In this document: positions 14,968 to 22,580 of the stretch, piece after piece
How the letters are laid out: the number at the start of each line of letters is the position of its first letter
Numbering within the stretch: the first letter of the stretch is position 1
Origin: an uncultured Mitsuokella sp.
Lineage (GTDB): Bacteria; Bacillota; Negativicutes; Selenomonadales; Selenomonadaceae
Reading direction: 5' to 3'
Length of the DNA: 24,508 nt
NCBI GenBank assembly: GCA_900770895.1
Contig: CAAGMF010000039.1
Coordinates: 1-24,508, forward strand
Position numbers and translations under genes: made by a program
The notes under the pieces: model-generated
The model's input: only the letters and a program-made list of their open reading frames with translations
What the model was told of the DNA's origin: nothing
Database searches by the model: none

Positions 14968-16095
14968 ATGAACCGGAGAACATTTATATTTGGAGGAGCA
15001 GCGACGATCATGGCGGCAGGATTCGGCGGCTATCAATTCGTGCATGGGCAGAAGTTCGGTCGGCCGTCGTTCGGCAACTTCGCACCGGAGCGCTGGGAGC
15101 GCATGCTGGCCTCGCCTCATTTTCAAAACGGGCAGTTCCAGAACCTCGTGCCAGTAGAAGTCATGGCGAACCGCAATGACAGCAAGCTTGGTGGCATGGT
15201 GAAATTCCTGTTCCGCGATAAATCGAGCCTGGCCCCTCGGGATACCATGCTGACGCAGAAAGTCGACCTCGGCAGCCTGCCGCTCGATAGGGATATAGCG
15301 ATATGGTTGGGGCACTCTTCCTTCTACCTGCAGCTTGCTGGACATCGCCTATTGATCGATCCGGTATTTTCGCCGTACGCATCACCGCTGTTCTTCATCA
15401 ACAAGGCCTTCAAGGGCTCGAATGCCTATGCACCGGCGGACTTTCCGCCCATCGATGTGCTCGTATTGACGCACGACCATTGGGACCATCTCGATTATCC
15501 GACGATCATGGCACTCAAGCCGAATATAAAGGAAGTCGTGTGCCCGCTCGGCGTTGGTGAATACTTCGAGCAGTGGGGCTTCGATCCGGCGCAGGTTCAT
15601 GATGGAGACTGGTATGACGAAGTGACCATCGATGACAAGCTGTCGATAACGATATTGCCTTCCCAGCATTTTTCTGGTCGCTTTTTGAAGGCGAACCCGA
15701 CTTTATGGGCTGGCTTTGCCTTCATAACTCCGCATCGCCGCGTATATTGCAGCGGCGACGGCGGCTACGGCGACCATTTCAAGATAATCGGCGAGCGCTT
15801 CGGTGGCTTCGATCTGGCTTTGATGGAGAATGGTCAGTACAACATGCAGTGGCATCATATCCATAATCTGCCGGAGGAGACGGCGCAGGCGGCGGTCGAT
15901 GTCAAGGCCAGCCGCGTGATACCGGCTCATAGTGGCAAATTCGCGCTGGCTTATCACGACTGGGACGAACCATATCGCGATCTCGTCAGATACTCGCGCG
16001 ACAAGAACTACCAGCTGCTGACCCCGATGAATGGTGAGCCTGTATATCTCGATGACGACCAGACGTTCGATTATTGGTGGAACAGGATGTCCTGA
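14968..16095 (+). CDS. Metallo-beta-lactamase-fold hydrolase (UlaG/NAPE-PLD-like) with twin-arginine N-terminus
   Basis: A 375-residue MBL-fold protein. The metal motif HDHWDH is at residues 169-174; the preceding GHSSF and LLIDPVFSPYASP, and the later PSQHFSGR, GDGGYGDHF and IPAHSGKF, match the UlaG/NAPE-phospholipase D branch, whose members hydrolyse phosphodiesters or lactones. The N-terminus (MNRRTFIFGG, then a hydrophobic run to about residue 24) looks like a Tat signal or anchor, so the protein may act outside the cytoplasm. There is no clear signal peptidase site. The ribosome site for ATG 14968 is weak; ATG 15010, about 12 bases after GGAGGA, would drop the signal, but that purine run also encodes Gly-Gly. 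The substrate is unknown. Confidence 0.82.
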   Translation: MNRRTFIFGGAATIMAAGFGGYQFVHGQKFGRPSFGNFAPERWERMLASPHFQNGQFQNLVPVEVMANRNDSKLGGMVKFLFRDKSSLAPRDTMLTQKVDLGSLPLDRDIAIWLGHSSFYLQLAGHRLLIDPVFSPYASPLFFINKAFKGSNAYAPADFPPIDVLVLTHDHWDHLDYPTIMALKPNIKEVVCPLGVGEYFEQWGFDPAQVHDGDWYDEVTIDDKLSITILPSQHFSGRFLKANPTLWAGFAFITPHRRVYCSGDGGYGDHFKIIGERFGGFDLALMENGQYNMQWHHIHNLPEETAQAAVDVKASRVIPAHSGKFALAYHDWDEPYRDLVRYSRDKNYQLLTPMNGEPVYLDDDQTFDYWWNRMS

Positions 16096-16100
16096 CACAC

Positions 16101-16136
16101 AAAAAATCCTCTGTTGAGCAGACAGAGGACCTTTTG
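16101..16136 (+). terminator. Terminator hairpin after the MBL-fold gene
   Basis: TCCTCTGT (16107-16114) pairs with ACAGAGGA (16122-16129) around a seven-base loop. It is flanked by A6 on the left and CCTTTT on the right, so A/T pairs extend the stem across a small bulge. It could act in either direction. Confidence 0.7.
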
Positions 16137-16202
16137 CTGTGTAGATATTTTAGGAGAGCTTCAGGCTTCCAGCAGATATATCCGCGTACCTGCTGTTTGA
16201 GA

Positions 16203-16231
16203 TTGATTATCATCTCGAGCCTGTATATAAT
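16203..16231 (+). promoter_or_regulatory. Promoter for the holA-pel unit
   Basis: TTGATT (16203-16208), an exact 17-base spacer and a perfect TATAAT (16226-16231) lie about 58 bases before the holA start and downstream of the preceding terminator. Fur-box-like palindromes overlap the -35 region and follow the expected start site. Confidence 0.7.
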
Positions 16232-16241
16232 ATAGCATAAA

Positions 16242-16256
16242 TGATAGAAATTATCA
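16242..16256 (+). promoter_or_regulatory. Fur/PerR-box-like operator
   Basis: The 15-mer TGATAGAAATTATCA matches the 7-1-7 Fur consensus TGATAATnATTATCA at 12 of 14 fixed positions and sits about 11 bases after the -10 box, a repressing position. A second core, TGATTATCA at 16204-16212, overlaps the -35 region; its complement lies in ATGATAATCA, ten bases identical to the core of the 19-base Fur box. Which regulator of the Fur family would bind is not decided. Confidence 0.45.
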
Positions 16257-16288
16257 ATAAGCAAAATGAAATTTTTTGAGGTCATTCT

Positions 16289-17365
16289 ATGAAATTTAGC
16301 GAATTCATGATCGGGATAAAGAAATCACCGCTGAAGCACATCTACCTGCTGGCAGGTGAGGAGCACTACTACAGCGAGAAAGCCTGGCAGGCTATCCTGA
16401 AAAAGTTGTTCCCGCAGGAGGATTATGGGGATGCCGTACAGAAACGGTCTGGCAATATCGAGCTGGAAGACTTGATCGAGGCCATAAATTCCGTGCCATT
16501 TCTCAGCGAATACAATGTCATATTGTTGCAGGATACGGCGCTTTTCAAGGCGGATAAAAGCCGGAAGGCAGAAAAGAGCCGGAATGCTGACAGGAGCCTG
16601 GAAGAGCTGCTGGCCGTGCTGGCTGATATGCCGGAATACACGTATCTCATATTCATGACGGGCGACAAGCCGGACAAGCGCAAGAAGCTGTATAAGGCGG
16701 TAACGAAGTACGGTGCCGTCCTGGAGGCCGAACCGGTAAAGCCGTGGAATATCGATGAATGGCTCACAGTCAGGCTGCAGGAACTGCACTGCCGGTTCGA
16801 TCGCGAAGCCGCTTTGTATTTTCATCAGCTCGTCGGCGTCATGCAGCCGCTGTCGCTCGAATTCCTCGACCAGCAATTAAGCAAACTGGCCCTATTGCCC
16901 GATAAAAAGGATGACAGATTGCAGCTCATCGATAAAGGGCCGCTGGTAAAGCTCTTCGCCGGGCTGCCCGAGGTATCGATATTCGCGCTGCTCGATGCGA
17001 TCAGCGATCAGGATGCGGGAAAGGCCATGATGATCTTGCGTCGTCAGCTGACGGAGGGAACGTATTTCACCGTCCTGATCGCGCTGCTGACCCGTCATGT
17101 GCGGCAGCTGTGGCAGGCCCAGCGCCTGTATCGGCGCGGTATCCGGGGCAAGGCCCTCGGCAAGCCCATGGGGCTGAATCCCTTCATAGCCGGAAAGCTC
17201 GGAGAGGCATCGACAAGATTCTCTCAGCAGGTACTCCACGATTCACTGCTGGGCCTTATCGATGCCGACTATATGCTGAAGAATGGTCAGGCAGGCAACG
17301 AAGTGCTGGAGAATATCGTGCTGCAGCTCTGCCAGCGCCGGCCATCAGATTGGTCTCCGAGGTAA
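16289..17365 (+). CDS. holA: DNA polymerase III, delta subunit
   Basis: A 358-residue delta subunit of the clamp loader, which opens the sliding clamp during DNA replication. The opening SPLKHIYLLAGEEHYYSEKAW and SVPFLSEYNVILLQD, the mid-part WNIDEWLTVRLQEL, and the late LLTRHVRQLWQAQRL and FSQQVLHDSLLGLIDADYMLKNG are typical of HolA (domains I-III). GAGG at 16278-16281 supports ATG 16289. It is the first gene after a terminator and promoter, with pelD 36 bases behind it. In many Firmicutes holA stands with comEC and rpsT, so here it is joined to an unrelated polysaccharide cluster. A three-fold Lys/Ser repeat lies at residues 87-104. Confidence 0.92.
   Translation: MKFSEFMIGIKKSPLKHIYLLAGEEHYYSEKAWQAILKKLFPQEDYGDAVQKRSGNIELEDLIEAINSVPFLSEYNVILLQDTALFKADKSRKAEKSRNADRSLEELLAVLADMPEYTYLIFMTGDKPDKRKKLYKAVTKYGAVLEAEPVKPWNIDEWLTVRLQELHCRFDREAALYFHQLVGVMQPLSLEFLDQQLSKLALLPDKKDDRLQLIDKGPLVKLFAGLPEVSIFALLDAISDQDAGKAMMILRRQLTEGTYFTVLIALLTRHVRQLWQAQRLYRRGIRGKALGKPMGLNPFIAGKLGEASTRFSQQVLHDSLLGLIDADYMLKNGQAGNEVLENIVLQLCQRRPSDWSPR
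16547..16600 (+). repeat. Three imperfect 18-base in-frame repeats inside holA
   Basis: Three tandem 18-base units encode KADKSR, KAEKSR and NADRSL (residues 87-104). They lie in a surface-like linker after the Walker-type region of domain I and keep the frame. Confidence 0.7.
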
Positions 17366-17401
17366 TCTCGAGTTCCGACATAATAGAGGATGTAACAGGA
17401 A

Positions 17402-19663
17402 ATGGAACAAGGGCAGAACAAGAAAATATTGCTGGCTGGCAGCTTGGGATTCTGCCAGGCCAGGCTGCGGCAGATATTTCAGAAAGAGGGATGGCGCTGC
17501 TGGTCCCGGCCCTCGGCCATGACCGCAGTTGCGGATGATGGGGCTCATCTCTATGAGCTCATGCGTATCGAGAACATTCCCGTCGTGATGTATATGCTCG
17601 GCCGGCCGCAGACGGCAGCCGAGAGCGAGCAGGAACTGCAGTCATTGCTGGGTTTTTTGCACGTCCTGACGGATATCCAGAGTGCGACCGCCGACTATGG
17701 CGGCGATTTGCGCAGCTTCTATCTGATATCGTATACAGCGGCTGATGATGCAGCTCATACTCAGGAAGCATTGCCACAGACGGCAGCGATGGCAGAGCAG
17801 ATCGTATCGATATGGGCGCAAGGTCATGGCATCAGGCTGGGTGTGCTGCGCCTGCCGGAAATCTACGGGCCGGGAGATGATATAGCGCGCAGTCTGTTGG
17901 GGCGCTGGCTCACCAGAGTCCTGCCGCCGGAGCAGCAGCAGGCCCTGCAGATACCGCCGGCCGATTTCGTAGTGCCGGCGCTCGCAGGGACAGGGGACAT
18001 GGCTGATAATGATGCCGGGCGTCTCCAGAACTATATGACCGATATCGTGTATGTGGATGATGCTGCCTATGCGATGGCTGCGGCCGTCCTGCGGGAGTTC
18101 GAGGGGCGCCTGACCATAGCCTCAGGAAGCCGTATATCTGCTGCTGCGCTGTGGCAGGAGCTGACTCGTCTGACCGGCAAGCAAATCGCAGCCTATGTGC
18201 AGCCGGTCTACAGTCGCAGCGCGGCTGGTACGGCGGCGTCTGTGGACGAGCCTCGGCCGCGTATGATGCTGATGCCGGCTTTGCGGCAGGCCTCCGCTGA
18301 GCGCACGGCGGCGGACGAGCTGGGGTGGCGCTGCCGCTATGATGCAGCTACAGGGCTGGCGGCGCTCTGGGATGATATCCAGCGCCGCGGCCAGCAAGCT
18401 GTAGCGCGTCAGGGATTTATCCGGCGGCAGAGCCGCTGGCAGGCCTGGCGCCGGCGAGCGGTACCGTATGTCGAGAACATCGTCGGGGCCATGCTGATGA
18501 GCGGTGTGGCATTCCTGCAGGGCGGCACACCAATCAATCATCAGACGGGCCTCGATATGAATTTCATCTATATCGGCACGATGGGGCTGCTCTATGGGAA
18601 AATGCAGGCCGGCCTGGCGATGGTGTTTTCGCTGGTCATGCTCATATCCGGCTGGCTCCTGCAGGGACGGGAGATCGCTTCGCTGGCTTATCAGCCGCAG
18701 ACCTCCATGCATGTCATACTGTATATATTCGCAGCGGTGCTGACCGGATATTTTGCTGACAGCCGCCGTTATGAGCGACAGGAGGCCCAATGGCATGCCG
18801 AGCAGGCTCAGGAGCGGTTCGCTTTCCTGCGCCATCTCTATGATGAGAACCAGCAGGTGAAAGACAGGCTCTATCATCAGATCGTGAACTCGGATGACAG
18901 TATCGGCCTATTGTACAGTATCGTGCGCCGCCTCGATTCGGTGCGCATGGAGGACGTGTTCACTCAGGCAGCGGCAGTCACCTCGCAGATCATGGGGACG
19001 CGTGATATCGCGCTCTATGTCATGGGGCAGGATCGTCTCTACATGCGTCAGAAGCTGCATATGGGGCCTGTCGCTGCCACTCAGCCACGCTCGCTGCGCA
19101 TCGATGACTATCCCTATCTGCAGACGCTGGTGCAGGAGCAGCATATATTCGTCAATCGGGAACTGGTAAAGAACTATCCCGACATGGCAGCACCGATCAT
19201 ATATCAGGGCGAGGTCATCGCGGTGGTGCAGATATTCGGCTTGCAGTTCAATCAGTGGAGCCTCCACCAGCAGAACCTGCTGTCCGTGACGTCGCGGCTC
19301 ATCGCTGCCTCTATGGGACGGGCCTATCAGTACGAGCTGGCGGTAGCCGCTGAACGCTATATCGCTGGTACGCGTCTGCTGAAGCCTGGCGAGCTCGAGG
19401 CAATAGAGCAGGAGCTGCGCAGCCGCCGGGCGGTGACCGGCAGCTACCCCGTCAGCGTGCTCCGGGTAGATATGACGGGGCTTGATTTCCATACGCTCGA
19501 TGAACGACTACGTCATACCATACGCAACGAGGATTTCGTAGGGGTGCACGGGGACGATGTCTATATCCTGCTGCCGGATGCCGATGATGAGGTAGCAGCT
19601 GCGGTTCAGCGACGCTTGACGAAAGCTGCCGTACCGACGGAGATTTTGCCCGATGCAGTCTGA
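17402..19663 (+). CDS. pelD: PelD-like c-di-GMP receptor fused to an epimerase-like domain
   Basis: A 753-residue fusion. Residues 1-340 resemble an NAD-dependent epimerase (LLAGSLGF near the start; RLPEIYGPGD at about 150-159; ADELGWRCRYDAATGLAALW at the end), but the dinucleotide loop ends in Gln19 and the Tyr/Lys pair reads Leu124/Ala128, so it is probably not catalytic. Hydrophobic membrane segments follow (about 357-452), then a helical linker, a GAF-like region (about 516-640) and a C-terminal GGDEF-like domain. There the active-site motif is GDDVY (717-721), while the RxxD inhibitory site RNED (708-711) is kept five residues before it. This is the PelD pattern: a c-di-GMP sensor that switches on Pel synthesis with PelE, PelF and PelG at the inner membrane. 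pelE starts 27 bases later. Confidence 0.87.
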   Translation: MEQGQNKKILLAGSLGFCQARLRQIFQKEGWRCWSRPSAMTAVADDGAHLYELMRIENIPVVMYMLGRPQTAAESEQELQSLLGFLHVLTDIQSATADYGGDLRSFYLISYTAADDAAHTQEALPQTAAMAEQIVSIWAQGHGIRLGVLRLPEIYGPGDDIARSLLGRWLTRVLPPEQQQALQIPPADFVVPALAGTGDMADNDAGRLQNYMTDIVYVDDAAYAMAAAVLREFEGRLTIASGSRISAAALWQELTRLTGKQIAAYVQPVYSRSAAGTAASVDEPRPRMMLMPALRQASAERTAADELGWRCRYDAATGLAALWDDIQRRGQQAVARQGFIRRQSRWQAWRRRAVPYVENIVGAMLMSGVAFLQGGTPINHQTGLDMNFIYIGTMGLLYGKMQAGLAMVFSLVMLISGWLLQGREIASLAYQPQTSMHVILYIFAAVLTGYFADSRRYERQEAQWHAEQAQERFAFLRHLYDENQQVKDRLYHQIVNSDDSIGLLYSIVRRLDSVRMEDVFTQAAAVTSQIMGTRDIALYVMGQDRLYMRQKLHMGPVAATQPRSLRIDDYPYLQTLVQEQHIFVNRELVKNYPDMAAPIIYQGEVIAVVQIFGLQFNQWSLHQQNLLSVTSRLIAASMGRAYQYELAVAAERYIAGTRLLKPGELEAIEQELRSRRAVTGSYPVSVLRVDMTGLDFHTLDERLRHTIRNEDFVGVHGDDVYILLPDADDEVAAAVQRRLTKAAVPTEILPDAV

Positions 19664-19690
19664 TTCTATGACATATTGCACGAGGAAGTG

Positions 19691-20668
19691 ATGACGATGG
19701 GGGCTATAAGCAGTGTTGCCAGCCTGCCAGGGGGACAGCTCGCCATGGGGCATGCTCTCATTTGCCTGGGCTATTTCCTGCTGATGGTCGTACTGCCCCC
19801 TCCGCTGGGCGCGGGCAGCTGGCGGCGGGGGCTCGTAGAGTCATGCCTCGTCCTGGGGCTGCCTGTCGCCGGCATCATCATGCTCGGGCTGTATCATCTC
19901 GTTGTCACCTTGCTGCATTTGACGAAAGGTCATACCCCGGAGCAGCCCGATTACGGGAAGGGATTCATGGTCGGACGGCAGCTGCCGGAGGATGTCATAC
20001 CGCTGAATGATGCCTATCTGGTAGAGAGCCAGCAGAAAAAGCGCTTTTTCTTTACGAATGCCATCAAGCAGGCCATCGTAGACAATAACAATATCCTGCA
20101 GATGGCCGTCCATGATAAAGACCGCGAGATCGCCTATTACGCAGTGTCGATGCTGACGACGAAGATGGAGAAGCTCGAAACGCGCATATTCGCCCAGGAA
20201 GAGCAGCTCCGGCAGTTCAGCGGCAGTGCAGCAGCTGAGGGACAGCCATCATATGTTGCCGCATTAGTCGAGTACGAGCGGCTGCTGCGCGAGTACCTGG
20301 CGGAGAGCGATTTCGTAGATCATGTCTCGTGGCGTCTGAAGCAGGGAGACTATATCAAGCTGCTGGAGCAACTCATTAAATTTCGGCCGCAGGAAACCGA
20401 TTACTACGTGCGCCTCGTGCAGCAGCTCATGGATACGGAACGCTATGCCGAAGCGGAAAAGGTATGTCAGAATCTACTGACCAGATTCCCGCAGGCCGAG
20501 GTCAGCTATCTGACAGCCATCGCACTTTATCGGGGCTGGCATCAGCCTCAGAAAATGCAGGCAGTGCTGCAGCAGCTGAAAAAGGCACCGATCCTGCTTT
20601 CGAATGAAGCCTTGCGCGTGATCAGGTTCTGGAGTCAGAAGCCAGCGAGGAGGGGCGCTGATGAATAA
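19691..20668 (+). CDS. pelE: PelE-like membrane/TPR protein of Pel synthase
   Basis: A protein of about 325 residues. Two hydrophobic segments lie near the N-terminus (HALICLGYFLLMVVLPPPLG and CLVLGLPVAGIIMLGLYHLV). A soluble region follows, with RFFFTNAIKQAIVDNNNILQ and DREIAYYAVSML, the latter typical of PelE, and C-terminal TPR-like helices (YYVRLVQQLMDTERYAEAEKVCQNLLTRFPQ). PelE bridges PelD and the synthase in the inner-membrane complex. The start is uncertain: ATG 19691 or ATG 19697, both close after GAGGAAG (19682-19688). It overlaps the next gene by eight bases, so the two are translationally coupled. Position and architecture make the call. Confidence 0.82.
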   Translation: MTMGAISSVASLPGGQLAMGHALICLGYFLLMVVLPPPLGAGSWRRGLVESCLVLGLPVAGIIMLGLYHLVVTLLHLTKGHTPEQPDYGKGFMVGRQLPEDVIPLNDAYLVESQQKKRFFFTNAIKQAIVDNNNILQMAVHDKDREIAYYAVSMLTTKMEKLETRIFAQEEQLRQFSGSAAAEGQPSYVAALVEYERLLREYLAESDFVDHVSWRLKQGDYIKLLEQLIKFRPQETDYYVRLVQQLMDTERYAEAEKVCQNLLTRFPQAEVSYLTAIALYRGWHQPQKMQAVLQQLKKAPILLSNEALRVIRFWSQKPARRGADE

Positions 20669-22574
20669 ACGGGCGATATTGTTGATATGCGTGCTGGTCA
20701 TAGCGCTCGGACTGTTCGTCCAGTTCAACCGCATGGATGGCCTGCTGCGTCTGCTGCCTTCGCGCAGCCACGATATCCAGCTGACGGATACGGTCAGTCT
20801 GGATTCGGAGGACGGGCGCGACCAGTATCTGATCATCTATGATCCGCTCAGCGTGCAGAGTGTGCTGACGCGGCATAACATCGTGAAGATGCTGGCCCAG
20901 CAGAAAAAGGCGGTGACGGTGCGCAAGCTGGATGGTGAGATATGGCCGGCAGGCAACGACGACGGTCTCGAAGCAGTGACACCGTCCGCAGACGGGACGT
21001 ATGGTGACCTGCAGTCTTATAAGGGCATCCTGCTCATAACCGGCAACCTGGATCAGGTAGCGGGCTGGGAGGAGCTCTGCCAGTATGTGGCTGCAGGCGG
21101 CAATCTGGCCGTGCTGGAACATGTCGATGATCATCTGGCAACAGAAGCACCGTCGCGGCTGCAGGATATCGGTATAACTGCTTTGCAGGGCGTCCGCGTG
21201 GTGCCCGGTCTGCAGATAGATAGCGATTTCCTGCTCGGAGGGCGCGGGCTCCGGATCAACGACGCCCGCGTCTACAATAATGAGGCGGCTGTCGTCAATC
21301 TTGCTCCCGGGGCCAGGGTGGCTATGTCCGCACTCGATGGCGTTCCCTTGCTCTGGGAGTACGATAACGGCGCCGGGAAGGTATTCGTCTATAACACACA
21401 GGAGCGCGATGATAAGACGAATCTCGGTGTATACAGCGCGATCGTCAGCCATATGGGAGCGGATACGCTCTATCCTGTCATGGCAGCCAAGCTGTTCTAC
21501 ATCGATGATTTCCCCGCTCCGGTTCCGGAGGGGAACGAGTCCCGCATCTATGAGGAATTGCACACAGATACGGCAGGGTTCTTCCGCAATATATGGTGGC
21601 CGTATATGCAGCAGAATGCCAAGGATTTCGGGCTGAAATATACGGGACTGATCATCGAGACGTATGGCGACCAGGTCGAGCCGCCCTTCGAGGGGACCCG
21701 GGAACAGGAGGCGATGGACAGCGCGATCATATATGGACGCGAGCTGCTGAACATGGGCGGCGAGCTCGGCCTGCATGGCTATAACCATCAGCCACTGGCT
21801 CCGGCGGGCTATAATCAGGCGGCGCTGGACTACACGCCCTGGCCGGATGAATCCGCCATGATTGCCGCACTGACGGAATTGCGGCGCTACGTCAAATCCC
21901 TCTATCCCGACTATGAATTCCGCGTATACGTGCCGCCCTCGGATATCCTCAGTCCTGAGGGGCGCGACGCCGTGTGCCAGGTCTTTCCGGAGGTGAAGAC
22001 ATTCTCCTCCCTGCATGACGGACTGGCTGAGGACAAAGCCTATTATCAGGATTTCGAGCAGGCGGCTGACGGACGCTATGAGCTGCCGCGCCTGACCTCG
22101 GGCTATGTCCCGACGGAATCCATGCAGTGGGATTTCGTGTCTGCAGCGAACTACATCGGCATATTCTCCCATTTCGTCCATCCCGACGAGATACTGTATG
22201 AGGAAAGCCGGGATAAGACCTGGGCTCAGATGGAGGCTGCCTTGCGGTCATGGCTTACCGCTGTCGGGAGCCGTTTCCCCTGGCTGCAGGCGATGACGGC
22301 CTCGGAGGGGACGGAGACACTGTCTGATTACCTGAATCTCGATTACCGCGTCCAGCGGGAGGCCGACCATATGGATATCGTGACGAATGAGATGCCCAGA
22401 CCGGTGCATTTCGTGCTGCGCACCGCCCATGAGCCGGATGAAGCGCAATCGACGGGCTGCACGATCGCGGCCGCTGGCGAATATGGACCGGGTGTATATA
22501 TCGTGACGATGAAAGCATCGCATGCCCGTATCGCATGGCGCGATGTCACGCCGGCAGGACAGGAAAAGAAGTGA
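20661..22574 (+). CDS. pelA: PelA-type polysaccharide deacetylase (DUF2194 family)
   Basis: A 637-residue protein with an N-terminal membrane anchor or uncleaved signal (residues 5-21). The first 260 residues look like a Rossmann/amidotransferase-like fold (YLIIYDP ... GYKGILLITGN region). The deacetylase part has FYIDDFPAP (Asp282-Asp283), LHGYNH (His372 and His376) and HFVHPDE (His504, His507), the metal and catalytic motifs expected of a NodB/CE4-like enzyme. It should partly de-N-acetylate the Pel polymer outside the membrane. The glycoside hydrolase domain that begins Pseudomonas PelA is absent, as in the deacetylase-only PelA of Gram-positive clusters. GAGGAGG about seven bases before ATG 20661 supports the start within the end of pelE. 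Confidence 0.82.
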   Translation: MNKRAILLICVLVIALGLFVQFNRMDGLLRLLPSRSHDIQLTDTVSLDSEDGRDQYLIIYDPLSVQSVLTRHNIVKMLAQQKKAVTVRKLDGEIWPAGNDDGLEAVTPSADGTYGDLQSYKGILLITGNLDQVAGWEELCQYVAAGGNLAVLEHVDDHLATEAPSRLQDIGITALQGVRVVPGLQIDSDFLLGGRGLRINDARVYNNEAAVVNLAPGARVAMSALDGVPLLWEYDNGAGKVFVYNTQERDDKTNLGVYSAIVSHMGADTLYPVMAAKLFYIDDFPAPVPEGNESRIYEELHTDTAGFFRNIWWPYMQQNAKDFGLKYTGLIIETYGDQVEPPFEGTREQEAMDSAIIYGRELLNMGGELGLHGYNHQPLAPAGYNQAALDYTPWPDESAMIAALTELRRYVKSLYPDYEFRVYVPPSDILSPEGRDAVCQVFPEVKTFSSLHDGLAEDKAYYQDFEQAADGRYELPRLTSGYVPTESMQWDFVSAANYIGIFSHFVHPDEILYEESRDKTWAQMEAALRSWLTAVGSRFPWLQAMTASEGTETLSDYLNLDYRVQREADHMDIVTNEMPRPVHFVLRTAHEPDEAQSTGCTIAAAGEYGPGVYIVTMKASHARIAWRDVTPAGQEKK

Positions 22575-22580
22575 TAAGCG

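Noticed and set aside
16242..16256. Chance AT-rich palindrome instead of an operator
   Set aside because: I kept it as a low-confidence operator because the match to the Fur consensus and the position just after the -10 are both good, but chance remains possible.
20622..22181. 519-codon open frame on the minus strand opposite pelA
   Set aside because: It mirrors the codon pattern of pelA, has no recognisable domain, and lies inside a well-supported coupled operon; it is a shadow. The same holds for the long minus-strand frames at 72-1298, 1487-2611, 3154-4122, 11898-12833 and 12688-13764.
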